Shown one piece after another: positions 21,016 through 30,784 of a stretch of 64,000 bases of DNA (position 1 is its first letter; every line of letters begins with the position of its first letter). The DNA is from Maniola hyperantus (lineage: Eukaryota > Arthropoda > Insecta > Lepidoptera > Nymphalidae). Location of the stretch: assembly GCF_902806685.2 (NCBI RefSeq), contig NC_048538.1:1860001-1924000 (forward strand), written 5' to 3'. A model generated the notes under the pieces. That model was not told where the DNA came from, searched no databases, and saw nothing but the letters and a program-made list of their open reading frames with translations. A program made the position numbers and the translations under genes.

Positions 21016-22078
21016 AGGGTTCCAGGTACGGAACCATAAAATAACCATCACAAATTAACGAAAATTTTATTCGATTTTTTAACAAAAAAATAGAGTAATT
21101 TTTGCGGGAAAATATTTTTTGTAATGTTAAAAAATGGAAAAACATTTGAAGTTTACGCATTCTGACGCCATTAATCGCTTTCCGTACAGCGTGACGTTAA
21201 TAATTAATTATTTTAAAAATTAATAAAAATCATGTTTTTTTTAAATTATTCTCTTTAATAATGATTTTTAGCTCCATAAACTACCGCTATACAAAAATCA
21301 CGTCCTTTTATTACTACAGGCCAAGACCCTATCGATTAAAACGCACATAGCTCCAAAAAGTTTAAGGTGCGTGCCCGGAACCGAACTTCTGACCTCCCGA
21401 ATAGACTACGAAGAATAAAATTGTTCATGTTTTTATGGAAAACTTAGATGTCTCTGTCTAGAATTTAAAATTAAATCTCCTGATTCTTGACAAAAATAAA
21501 AATACATAATTTTAACAAAAATCTACTTAAAATAAAGGCCATAAAGTTTATTTTTATCTAAGTACCTACTGCATGCTTATGATAAGTATTTGAACCTTGG
21601 CGAATTGTTTAAAGAATAAGCAAATAAAATGACGTCACTTTAGTCTAACATAACCTGTTCACATACAGCTCGGATACTAGTTTTACCAAAACGTGTTTCC
21701 TTCGAGATTGCAAATGTGTTAATTCACTTGTGAAATGCTAAAAAAGTCATTCAAACTCAATTCAATCAACTATAATAATAAAAAAACAAATCTACAGGTA
21801 AAGTCCTTTCATATGATACCCCACTTGGTATAGTTATCTTACTTTAAAAATTGAAAACGCTAATTATTTGTTCATGAACACGTTTTTTTTTTGGTGATAT
21901 AACCACGAATTCACGTTTTCGTATTTATTCCTATATTTGTGCTATAAGACCTCCTACCTACCAACATGATTCTAGGTCAATGGGAAATATAGGTTTATAC
22001 GACGGACAGGCAGACAGACAGACAGACAACAAAGTGATCCTATAAAGGTTCCTTTTTCCTTTTGGGGTACGAAACCCT
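21016..22078. mobile_element. Composite family E element, about 1.06 kb
   Basis: Starts 'agggttccaggtacggaacc' and ends 'ggggtacgaaaccct'; the ends are inverted versions of the family E terminus. The last 290 bp match family E in minus orientation ('cctttcatatgataccccac', 'gattctaggtcaatgggaaa', 'cagacagacagacaacaaag'). The first 700 bp are not shared with other copies and may be an insertion or a longer relative. A minus-strand SINE head lies inside at 21325-21412 ('ggtgcgtgcccggaaccgaa'). Confidence 0.5.
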
Positions 22079-23410
22079 AAAAAGATCTTATATTGAAATT
22101 GATAAGAATTTAACTAAAGTCTTTAATTATAAAACCACAGATACAATCGCAGTTATAGTATACGTAGATTTGTAGAAGTAGAATTATTATGTCAAGGACT
22201 AACTAATAAAATTACTCAATAAGTGTAAAATGATCTAATTTGCTCCACTTGTGGTTGAAAATAAGAACCTCGCTTTACCTTCACCGATTTAGTGCACCTG
22301 AGTGAATCTAACTTGATGCGATTTGTTTAGCGAAACAAGACATTCTACAAATTATTCCACAACTTTTTCTGAATATGATTACGACTCCGTGAAGTCTACA
22401 AGTAAAATAGGTATCTACTAAGTAGAACTAGCAAAGATGTTCTCGAAACTCAGCTATGAGAACATGCTGAGAAAAAACAAAAAGTTAAAACGAAAACGGT
22501 TTCGAAAGTTCGCGAACTTCAAGTAATTTTGATTAAGCACAATGATTTTGATAGGCTTATGATCCTTATAATAAAAAGATGAGACATTGTAAAAAGCCCT
22601 ATGTACAGCAGACAATAATATTATGCCGGACATGAACGTATAAAAGCCGGGGCCGGTGACCCAAAAAGTGACCTAAATAATAAATGTCATGCCATTAACA
22701 CCTTAGAAAACAGGTATAAAAAATTCTCAACGAAACGGAACTTTTCTGTGCCAATCGGAAGCCCTTGAGCAAACTTGTAAATGTCATATCTAAATATAAA
22801 GTTATAACAGGTATAAAAACATCATCAATGCTTTTTCACACTAAGTTACCGTACTACCAACGATTTTAGGTGTGGTAAATATGATATCATCAATGTATGA
22901 CTATGACAGAAGTCAGAAATGCAATCATAATAATATATAATAGCAAAATATGACCTATAGATTAGTATAGATAAACCAATGTATGATTGGATTGGATGGA
23001 GTACGCTGACCAAATTCTTAAACAGACTAATATTAGAAAGAAATACTAATATTATATAGATACTATGGTCTTCTAGATAATATGATAGTAAGTAAATAGT
23101 TCAATGAGAGATTATAAAATATAAACCTATCCTATACTTATATGAAAACTAAATTCAGAATGAGGATATGAAATAATGAAATAAAAATTTGAGAGAATGG
23201 TATGAATATTGAAATGCATAAAGCGATGTCAGGTAAGTTGCCGTACAAAGGTAACAGAACGAATAGAGTCGCTCAGTGTGATAAAGCAAGATGTCAAGTT
23301 CACACCGGAAGTCCCCCATTAGCGACACCTAGCGCCCACGCGCCGCGATTTGCACGACCGGCGACAATGAGCGACGTGTTTACGCAACCCAATGCGAAGG
23401 AGGAACGGTA
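22079..23410. other. Unassigned intronic sequence
   Basis: AT-rich, no repeat recognised. A heat-shock-element-like motif is at 22503-22517. The stretch 23280-23410 is GC-richer and unique ('ctagcgcccacgcgccgcga') but has no splice-bounded exon. Confidence 0.35.
22503..22517. promoter_or_regulatory. Heat-shock-element-like motif
   Basis: cGAAagTTCgcGAAc gives three contiguous alternating nGAAn units, followed by a further TTC with one-base spacing. This is the consensus bound by heat shock factor trimers. It is intronic and far from any known transcription start, so function is unproven and chance is quite possible. Confidence 0.3.
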
Positions 23411-23635
23411 AAAAAAAAACCGGCCAAGTGCGAGTCGGGCTCGCGCATTTAGGGTTCCGTACTACAGTCGTATTTTTTCAACATTTTGCACGATAATTCA
23501 AAAACTATGATGCATAAAAATAAATAAAAATCTGTTTTAGAATGTACAGGTGAAGACATTTCATAATATGATACAGTTGATATAGTCACTCACTTCGAAA
23601 GTTGAAAATACTAATTATTAGTTCATGACCACATT
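23411..23635 (-). mobile_element. Family E, truncated copy
   Basis: 'aaccggccaagtgcgagtcg', 'gctcgcgcatttagggttcc', 'gtactacagtcgtatttttt' and 'aatgtacaggtgaagacatt', ending abruptly after 'gttcatgaccacatt'. Confidence 0.65.
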
Positions 23636-23969
23636 ACGTAGGAGTTGGTCGTAGAGCTTCAATTACAGAAGATCGATCAAATCGAAAAAATTAAGTACCT
23701 ACGTATTTTTCCATAGTAAGTAGGTACCTACTACCTACTACGTACATAATATTTTGGTCAGTAGGTACTAGGTATTTAATTGATAAAAGGTCAAGTAGAA
23801 ATTATGAAATACAAGGAAATCAGTTTTGGGACTAATCTCTCGAAAATAGTATGAACAGTGACCCTATTTACTAAACAGTCACACCATTTAATTTTAAGTT
23901 TTTTTATTAGTTATTTTTATGTATGTATTAGTGTATGAGTGAAAAATATAATAAAAACTACCATACTCC

Positions 23970-24040
23970 TTCCAGGTTAGCCCACTTCCACCTTAGACTG
24001 CATCAGGTGAGATTGCAGTAAAGGGCCAACTTGTATCGAA
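23970..24040 (+). mobile_element. Jockey-type LINE/SINE 3' tail
   Basis: 'ttagcccacttccaccttag', 'gactgcatcaggtgagattg', 'cagtaaagggccaacttgta' and a short A-run match the tail of the SINE at 3797-4095. Confidence 0.5.
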
Positions 24041-24130
24041 AAAAAAAAATCTTAACTATACCTACTGGGCCATCACCGTTTCAATTTAGAATTTGCTGAA
24101 GAAACATGATGACGAATAGGTACCTATACA

Positions 24131-24294
24131 TATAGTCCGCGACAGGTTAGGATGGCAATCGGTGTATGAGGCGGGGGGACGCCCCGCTTACCCGCACGTC
24201 ACCCACGATCGCCCGCACCGGGTTAGCGCGGAGCCTGTGCGCGTGTGCGGGGCGTTCCCTTCCCGATTAACATCTCGACCTGTCGCGTACTATA
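24131..24294. mobile_element. GC-rich MITE family K, about 32-bp TIRs
   Basis: Left tatagtccgcgacaggttag and right acctgtcgcgtactata are inverted copies, and the pairing extends to ggcaatcgg/ccgattaac. The interior is very GC-rich ('ggcggggggacgccccgctt'). A second copy is at 35780-35918. Flanks are TA-rich. Confidence 0.75.
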
Positions 24295-24624
24295 CTTATG
24301 TAAATTTAATAATTGACACCTGAAAGTATAGAAAGTCTTCAAAACCACTTTCGCCTTTAAAATACTTGAGTCAAAATACGTAGGCGGTCCATAAACTCAT
24401 GACCCACAAATAGTTCTAAAACTCGAGAGGCACGATACAAGACGACCAAACGATAATCAAATAGGTATTCCAGGGCCGACCAAATCGTCAAACATCTTAT
24501 TTAAAAGCAATCAACCAATAAAAACAGTAATATTGAAGATAATAAATAACAATAAAGGCGGTATTCACAACACTGGCTACAATGATATCAAACCATAGAC
24601 ATGTTACTTTCCTACGTTCATGTT

Positions 24625-24803
24625 TTAAGTACCGCAAATTGCTATTGCGCTGGAACCATGTGACATGTCTCATTAACATCGAAATGACGTCATTTTGACG
24701 TCAGCCGAAATAAAAATATACCATCAGCTCGAAACTTCGGTCTAGTAGGTACTGACGTCACTAAAATGGCGGCCACGCGCATTAGTAATTTGCGGAACTT
24801 ATA
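24625..24803 (-). mobile_element. CRE-palindrome MITE, full copy, inverted
   Basis: 'accgcaaattgctattgcgc' at the left and 'gcattagtaatttgcggaac' at the right are the TIRs. The interior has 'gacgtcattttgacgtcagc' and 'ctaaaatggcggccacgcgc'. It matches 6567-6735 in reverse. Confidence 0.75.
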
Positions 24804-24847
24804 CAGATGCGTATGCATACTGACTAGGAGTATTTAGGGATCTAGAG

Positions 24848-25102
24848 ACGGTGAATTTGTGGTTACATCAAGAAAAAAAATTAAAATGTGTTAATGAACA
24901 AATATTAGTATTTTCAATTTTCAAAGTAAGATAACTATACCAAGTGGAGTATCATATGAAAGGACTTTACCTGTACATTCTAAAACAGATTTTTATTTAT
25001 TTTTATGTATTTTTGATTTATCGTGCAAAATGTTGAAAAAATACGACTGTAGTACGGAACCCGCGGTGCGCGAGTCTGACTCGCACTTGGCCTGTTTTTT
25101 TT
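24848..25102 (+). mobile_element. Family E, 5'-truncated copy
   Basis: 'acggtgaatttgtggttaca', 'gtatcatatgaaaggacttt', 'acattctaaaacagattttt', 'gtgcgcgagtctgactcgca' and 'cttggcctg' with a T run. Confidence 0.7.
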
Positions 25103-25174
25103 AATTTCGAGAGTAAGTATTTATTTAAGACGCGTATCCTATTGTAACATATTATCTACTTCTTATTCACATAC

Positions 25175-25415
25175 GAGCATTGACTTATATATTACTTCGT
25201 AAGGACAGGGCCATTGAACAAGCAAAATGGCACCGACTCATTGGTCCTAAAATGTTTATTTAGCACCAATGCAACCTCAGTGACGTCTGGATTTCAAACG
25301 GGTCGTTCATTAGTATCTAAGAGGTGGCGCTGATTTATTTGGTTCCAAAACCGTGAAAAATTTTGTTCGTTTGGGCATATCTTGTCATTTATATCGATGC
25401 ATACGAGTATAGTAG
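25175..25415 (+). repeat. Repeat family H, copy 1
   Basis: 'gacttatatattacttcgta', 'acagggccattgaacaagca', 'tgacgtctggatttcaaacg', 'ggtcgttcattagtatctaa', 'gaggtggcgctgat' and 'ttgttcgtttgggcatatct' recur in reverse complement at 54145-54350. No ORF. It contains an AGGTGGCGC CTCF-like core. Confidence 0.65.
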
Positions 25416-25474
25416 GTATCATTGACTGGCGATCAAAAAGTTAGAAAATTGTTTTAGAATGCTTGTCAATGATA

Positions 25475-25550
25475 GCACAGATCAGCCGGGGAATCGAACC
25501 TACCTACGCGCGCACCCACGTGCCCAAATGGCGATCCCACGTAAATGAAT
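25475..25550 (-). mobile_element. tRNA-SINE relic
   Basis: Reverse complement gives 'ggttcgattccccggctgat', a B-box-like element, with 'cgtgggtgcgcgcgtaggta' beside it. Too short to place in a family. Confidence 0.35.
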
Positions 25551-25753
25551 TTATTTAATAACTGGTGTACTAATTTACTATCTAAGCGATTTGGTAATTG
25601 GTGGTACTATGTAGGTCGAAATCAAACGAATGAGGTTCTATTAGGGAGATAAAAAACAGTGTAATAACAAGAAAAGCTTCTACAGGTATATTGAAAATTG
25701 AAAAGTCGCGGCCGAAACCTTCCAAGTTCCAACAGAGATGGTGAGTCTTTATG

Positions 25754-26175
25754 AAAAACCGGACAAGTGCGAGTTAGACTCGCGTACCGAGGGTTACGTA
25801 TTACATTTTTTCGTCGATAAATGGTCGTCATTTTGCTCGCTAAATCAAAAACTAATTATGCATAAAAATAAATAAAAATATGATGGTATAAGTTATTTTA
25901 CTTTGAAAATTGTAAATACTAATATATTTTGTTCATGTACACACTATTATTTTTTTCTGTGATGTAACCACAAATTCACGGTTTTCGGATTTATTCCTTT
26001 ACTTGTGCTATAAGAATAAGACCTACCTACTTACCAACCAAATATCATGATTCTAGGTCAACGGGAAGTACCCTATAAATTTTCTTAACAGACACGACGA
26101 ACAGACGGACAGACAGACAACAAAGTGAGTTCTTTAAGGATTTCATTTTCCTTTTGAGGTACGGTACGAAAACCT
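25754..26175 (-). mobile_element. Family E, near full-length copy
   Basis: 'aaaaaccggacaagtgcgag', 'aaatcaaaaactaattatgc', 'gtgatgtaaccacaaattca', 'gattctaggtcaacgggaag', 'acggacagacagacaacaaa' and 'ccttttgaggtacggtacga'. Orientation is opposite to the copies at 52723 and 58189. Confidence 0.7.
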
Positions 26176-27178
26176 GCGCTTGGGGAATAAAACTGAAAAA
26201 TCATCTTACATTAGGGTCATACAGATGTCTTTTTGATTTGTTATTTACTGTTGACCTCATATTGTATTTGCCATGACGTCTCAACATTGAGGCCGTGATT
26301 TAAGAAGACCAATCAAACTAGAGATTTCAAGGAGAGGACCTCGAAGGCTCTAGGTATATCACCTCTGTTATCTTACTGTTTTAATAGAGGGAGGGACGTT
26401 GCAGGTTGCAGGATTTAAAAAAAAAATTCAATTCACGCGGACGATGTTAGAAATACCTAAATGCAAAGACTGAAAAAAGAAAAAAAAGCAGTTGCGATAA
26501 GTGAAATAATTATTTTTAAACAGTAATATTGTTGCCGATAAGTAAGTAATTTACTATCGATATTACATTATTATCGATAACCGGTGAACTTTTTGGTTCG
26601 GTTCAATAAGTGCATCTCGCGGTGGCGCGGGCGGCTCTATTGTAGAACACAGAAAAGATAACCGTAAAATGTAGATAACGCGCTGATATTGTATGGACAT
26701 GCAAATAAATAGTGATGTAGCAGGATGCCACAAAACAATATATCGAAAAATATTTTTTTAAACTTCCGTCCGGTATAGGTTATTATCAAACTTTTTGATA
26801 GATCTAGGCTAAGCTGAATTTAATATAAGACATGTCTAATCCAACCCAGTTACGATTCGATCAAGAACTCATTCATTGAAAACGAAAGCATACCAGGGAG
26901 ATAGTCAAACATCTCGAATTGATCAATTAACTATTTTAGCTAGTTTGTGGTTAGCCCAAGTAGGTACCATATTTCTTTAAAAACTTTTACTATTAAAAAT
27001 TAATGGGCAACGTCTGGAGTCTGGACGTTAAACAGTTTTTGAAAAAATTGCGACCGAAAAAAAACTAACAATCTAAAATGTATGTAGGTACCTACTTCTC
27101 TTAAAAGCGAAGTCCATGGAGTGTGAGCACACTCCGTGGTGGGCACGGTCAAATTCGCAAACAACCCCTTTGACCGTA
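26176..27178. other. Unassigned intronic sequence with a DRE-like pair
   Basis: Mostly anonymous. 26425-26450 holds a shred of Helitron-like sequence ('attcacgcggacgatgtt'). Two TATCGATA octamers are listed separately. 27105-27150 contains a small hairpin, 'ccatggagtgtg' against 'cacactccgtgg'. Confidence 0.35.
26555..26579. promoter_or_regulatory. Paired TATCGATA (DREF/BEAF-like) motifs
   Basis: TATCGATA occurs at 26555-26562 and again at 26572-26579. This palindrome is the DRE recognised by DREF in flies and found near promoters and insulators. A GC-rich patch ('ctcgcggtggcgcgggcggc') follows at 26616. No transcript start is demonstrated. Confidence 0.3.
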
Positions 27179-27300
27179 AGAGCGTTTGTGCACTCATCCG
27201 TGATTTAACGGATCCGTGAAAAAATACGAATCTAATGTATGACGGCCACTTCGAAGAATCACGTATACGAACCAAATACGGATGAGTGCACAAACGCCCT
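27179..27300. mobile_element. MITE with gcgtttgtgcactcatccgt ends
   Basis: 'agcgtttgtgcactcatccg' at the left and 'cggatgagtgcacaaacgcc' at the right are 20-bp inverted repeats bounding 122 bp. No clear target duplication. The ORF at 27000-27293 is incidental. Confidence 0.7.
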
Positions 27301-27727
27301 ATTAGAGGAAAGTATTTTTAGAGTTTCTCTCAAAGCTGCCTAAAAATAAAATCGACAACTGAAATCTCCCCATCCCTGTCGGCTATCTTATCAGTGGCGG
27401 TGGTATTTCACAAGCACCATTGTAGTAATCGACGCTGACTTCTGTACACAATCGTCGCCCGCTCTCTCTTATCACTAATTATTATCTATATGCCTCAAGG
27501 TACAAAAACTTTCGTCTGACTAGATTGTAGAAGGATATAAATGAATTTTCATTTTTTACTAACGACAGAAAAAAAATGAAATACATATGTTCAAAATAGA
27601 AGAGACTACTATACTATACTACTAACTAACATTAACGTCGAAAAATATAGATAACTAGGTCCTAACTAACTAAACTAAAACAACATTTCTCTCCTCTCCC
27701 ATGCACGGGTCTATTTATATTGTTTTA

Positions 27728-27963
27728 TCTAAATATATAAAAGGAAAAGGTGACTGACTGACTGAATGACTGACTGACTGACTGATCTATCAACGCACAG
27801 CTCAAACTACTGGACGGATCAGGCTGAAATTTTGCATGCAGATAACTATTATGACGTAGGCATCCGCTAAGAAAGGATTTTTGAAAATTCAACCCCTAAG
27901 GGGGTGAAACACAGGTTTGAAATTTTTGTAGTCCACGCGGACGAAGTCGCGAGCATAAGCTAG
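27728..27963 (+). mobile_element. Helitron-like family A, full-length reference copy
   Basis: TCTAAATATATAAAAGGAAA follows an A, and the element ends 'gcgagcataagctag' before TTTA. In between: a (gact)n run, 'cgcacagctcaaactactgg', 'attatgacgtaggcatccgc', 'gaaaggatttttgaaaattc', 'aacccctaagggggtgaaac' and 'tagtccacgcggacgaagtc'. 236 bp. Both Helitron termini and the A/T insertion site are intact. Confidence 0.8.
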
Positions 27964-28749
27964 TTTATTTTATACAAGTAAACATTGAAAGAACATGTAA
28001 AATAATAGGTACACGATGTTTTCCCTCACCGCGTGAAATTATTTAATTGCCTAATAAAACGTAATTTTGCGTTTCTTCGCCTATTTTGTTACGTGCGCCG
28101 TAGTGAAGTCCGAGGCGCATGAGACCCAAAATGCACATATTCACATAATATCAAACTTATTGGGGTTTTATGGCTCTTATAATATAATGGGCATCTAAAA
28201 GTCGCAAAATTTATAATCCAAAAAAAACGCGCGCGTAATTGCGTAATCGTCAGCTAATAATGCGGCAGCAGGCTTGCGCGCGCGCACCCACCACCCACGT
28301 ACACCCGCACTCCCGCGCACCCACACAGTCACGACCCACTAATCCGCAATACTCGCTAATTACAAACCAACTATTATTTCATTAGCAGACCACAGTGCAA
28401 TACACCCAGAATACAATGTTTTAGAATTTAGGACAGCGTTTCCCAAATGGTGAAAAGTGTCCCAATTCTGGACTTGTTCGGATGAAAGGCTTCGTCCGTC
28501 GCCGCCGCCTCGTTTGACAGAAGAGTAGGCACTACCTACTTAACTACATTTTTTATTACTCTATATTATCATACTTTTTTAAATTCCATTACAAGTTAGT
28601 CCTCCACTGAGATTTCACCTGCAAAGCCGTACTGACAACTAGGTAGTACGATGTACTAAATCTATGATATACCTAATTACCTACCTACCGCGTAGAAACT
28701 GATTGAGTAAGATAAGCTGCGCCAAAATGAAAAATTTGAAAATCTTTGA
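27964..28749. other. Unassigned intronic sequence with a GC-rich alternating patch
   Basis: 28262-28350 is rich in cgcgcg and cac runs ('gcttgcgcgcgcgcacccac'). No gene seen. Confidence 0.35.
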
Positions 28750-28885
28750 TCTAATCCTAAATTCACGGTTTTCAGATTTTTCCCCAAATGTCAGCTATAA
28801 GATCTACCTACCTGCCAAATTTTATGATTCTAGGTCAACGGGAAGTACCCTCTAGGTTTCTTGACAGACAGACAGCCCTAAAAAA
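28750..28885 (-). mobile_element. Family E fragment
   Basis: 'aaattcacggttttcagatt', 'agatctacctacctgccaaa', 'tttatgattctaggtcaacg', 'ggaagtaccctctaggtttc', then 'agacagacagccctaaaaaa'. The 'caaagtgatcc' segment is deleted. Confidence 0.55.
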
Positions 28886-29099
28886 GATCGCAAACTCAAT
28901 CCACGCAAAAACAATTTATAGTTCATCTTCTCCTTTTTTTTAATGTAGTAAAGCTTTAAGCTCTACCACAATCAAATCAAAATCATATTTGCTATAATAA
29001 ATAATTGATAACTTTAACAAAACCAAAAGTCTGAATGTATGAAAACCACAAACAATACCAACTAATCGGTGTACAGTTTCACTGAGACGGCTCGTGAGG

Positions 29100-29180
29100 T
29101 AGGACACGATTGGGGGAGGGTGACTGTTGACTTAAAAATCAAGTCACTGTCACCCTCCCGATACCTGACCCGTCCAAACC
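29100..29180. repeat. Hairpin
   Basis: 'gggagggtgactgttgactt' and 'aagtcactgtcaccctccc' fold with a short loop. The pairing continues weakly outward ('ggtaggacacga' against 'atacctgacc'). Possibly a small MITE. Confidence 0.45.
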
Positions 29181-29377
29181 AAGCGGTACACTAAGACAAA
29201 AAAAGTTTGGGAAACACTGCTTTGATATTAGGAATTAGCATCGAAAGCTAAATGCAGAATTGTTTGTAGAAAGTTGAAATTGGTTCTATTTGTGGTCGAA
29301 AATTAGACTGAACTGATTTCTATGCTGTAATGGAAAATCGTAATTCGCAACCACATAAATTATTATAGGTATGGCGA

Positions 29378-29572
29378 CCATTGAGGCCCCACCGCGGTAT
29401 TTTGGTTGCTACAATGTGTCAATCACAATCACCTCTGATTGGCTGACCATCTTCCGCTATTGGTTAAAATTTAAAATGCATAATTACAGCGAAAATACCA
29501 TAAATTCAGCCAATCAATAATTGAGATTGTAATAATGATTAATACAGCTTTACCAGCTGTTGGCTAATTGAC
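29378..29572 (-). mobile_element. Foldback MITE family J, inverted copy
   Basis: 'caccgcggtattttggttgc', 'cctctgattggctgacca', 'attcagccaatcaataattg' and 'agattgtaataatgattaat' are the reverse complement order of the copy at 53523-53708. Confidence 0.6.
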
Positions 29573-29599
29573 CAAATAGATTGTTGAAATGAAAAGTTA

Positions 29600-29740
29600 A
29601 TACTCAGCGGGTTGCGAAGCTGAAGTGGGCACGTAGTTCGAAAACCGATAGACGTCGGGGTCCTAATCTATCTCCGTTCAAAATTTCAGCCAAATCAAAA
29701 TAGTTTGCGTGAAAGAGTAACAAACATATAAAAACTATAT
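29600..29740 (+). pseudogene. RTE-like LINE shred fused to Helitron-like sequence
   Basis: 29600-29662 reads RVAKLKWARSSKTDRRRGP on the plus strand, the 'KLKW..H..R.TD.RWGP' segment near the end of RTE ORF2. 29668-29740 switches to 'caaaatttcagccaaatcaa' and 'gtgaaagagtaacaaacata', which resembles a Helitron-like 5' region. Both are decayed. Confidence 0.55.
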
Positions 29741-29869
29741 AGTGTGAAGATGTGAGATAGCAGAGTCTGGCTAGATAGAACAATAGTATAATATACAAGC
29801 AGGAGCAAGCATTTCTCTTGGCATTATCCTGTGACATATTATACGGCATCCGTCCTGCGCCGCAACAAA

Positions 29870-29945
29870 GCGGCGGCGCGCGCGCAGTGATATAAATCAG
29901 CTGCGCGTGCGCGCGCCGTCACGCGCACGGGGACTCGTGACGTGC
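29870..29945. repeat. Alternating GC tract
   Basis: 'gcggcggcgcgcgcgcagtg' and 'gctgcgcgtgcgcgcgccgt' form an imperfect inverted repeat around 'atataaat'. Purine-pyrimidine alternation is favourable for Z-DNA. Confidence 0.45.
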
Positions 29946-30221
29946 CACGCCAAAATATAACACATACTATTCCATCTTTTATATTAATGTAGGGATTGTG
30001 GACTATTTAAAAGTTGCAGATTGTCTACATTGTTGTAAGCTTTTGACCGACCTAAAGTGAGGAGGATCTGACTTTGTGCAGGAATTATCTGTGGTGCAGG
30101 TTATAACTTATGCTGCTTATCCTAGCCAAAAAGCCTAAGCTGAGCTGTCCTCTCGTATGTAGTTTTGTTTTTAAACTACCATGATGCCCGTGCAAGCAAT
30201 CTCTGTAGTCTGTACCATCAT

Positions 30222-30420
30222 TACCCCTATTATCAATGTGAAAGTGTGTTTGTTTGTTGGTTTGTCCTTCAATCAAAGCGTGATTTTTTGCATGGGTATA
30301 GTTTAAAGACCTGGAGAGTGACATAGGCTTTTTATCCCAGGATATCAAAGAGTACCTAAAGAATCTAAATCCAAGCCTAAGTAGTCGCGGGCATACGGAT
30401 GGGCCGTGAAAAGCTACAAA
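30222..30420 (+). mobile_element. Helitron-like family B, rearranged copy
   Basis: 'tcaatgtgaaagtgtgtttg', 'ctggagagtgacataggctt' and 'gtagtcgcgggcat' in order. After that the sequence flips to 'acggatgggccgtgaaaagc', an inverted piece of the 5' half, suggesting a head-to-head junction. The 134-codon minus reading at 30085-30489 is its antisense shadow. Confidence 0.55.
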
Positions 30421-30592
30421 AATCTCTTTATTTAGGAGCCGTCTACTGTGTGGAGTTTGTATATCATTAAAGCTATCAGCAAGTTCCAATTTCTTGAAAC
30501 TTTTGTTGCAGGAAGAACATTTCCATGCCGCATGATGTGGCCAATGATATGGTAGCTTTCTTCACGTCAAAAGAGAGAACCTTGGTACTTAC

Positions 30593-30753
30593 TTCTGTTC
30601 TTATCGAAATCCATGATGGAGCACATCTGGAGAGGGTTGACGATGTCCTCAGAGGGGTACCCTCGGCGACCGGGCTGGCAGCGGTACACCGCGCCCGGTC
30701 GCTTTACCGTGTACTCTTTGTACGGATCATCTTCTGGTGCTCCCACTAATATC
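30593..30753 (-). CDS. Integrin alpha subunit, internal exon (beta-propeller, first FG-GAP region)
   Basis: Internal coding exon of an integrin alpha chain, the ligand-binding cell-surface receptor subunit that pairs with an integrin beta chain. On the minus strand it follows the acceptor ctttccag at 30754-30761 and ends at the donor GTAAGTACC (30592 downward). Its 161 bp read as one base completing a codon (probably the G of a Trp codon), 53 codons, then one base of the next codon. The start ILVGAPEDDPYKEYTVKRPG is followed by AVYRC, matching the conserved 'LVGAP...GAVYRC' of propeller blade 1; the cysteine is the usual first disulfide position. The second cysteine appears in MCSIMDFDKNR near the end. 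There is no stop codon, and GC content and codon use are clearly above the flanks. The product is extracellular. The subfamily (an insect PS3-like chain is my guess) cannot be fixed from this much sequence. Confidence 0.9.
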
Positions 30754-30784
30754 CTGGAAAGAAGAAGATTTTGTTTAATTTTGG

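Larger units (their letters stand above)
9071..30592 (-). other. Integrin alpha intron of about 21.5 kb (phase 1)
   Basis: Minus-strand intron between the two integrin exons: donor GTAAGTACC at its right end, acceptor ttttgcag at its left end. The split codon (A + AT) keeps the frame. It holds no other exon that I can recognise and is largely made of the transposable-element remnants listed separately. Confidence 0.85.

Noticed and set aside
30085..30489. 134-codon minus ORF, the longest in the window
   Set aside because: Antisense of a Helitron-like family B remnant; no protein motif, and it lies in the integrin intron.
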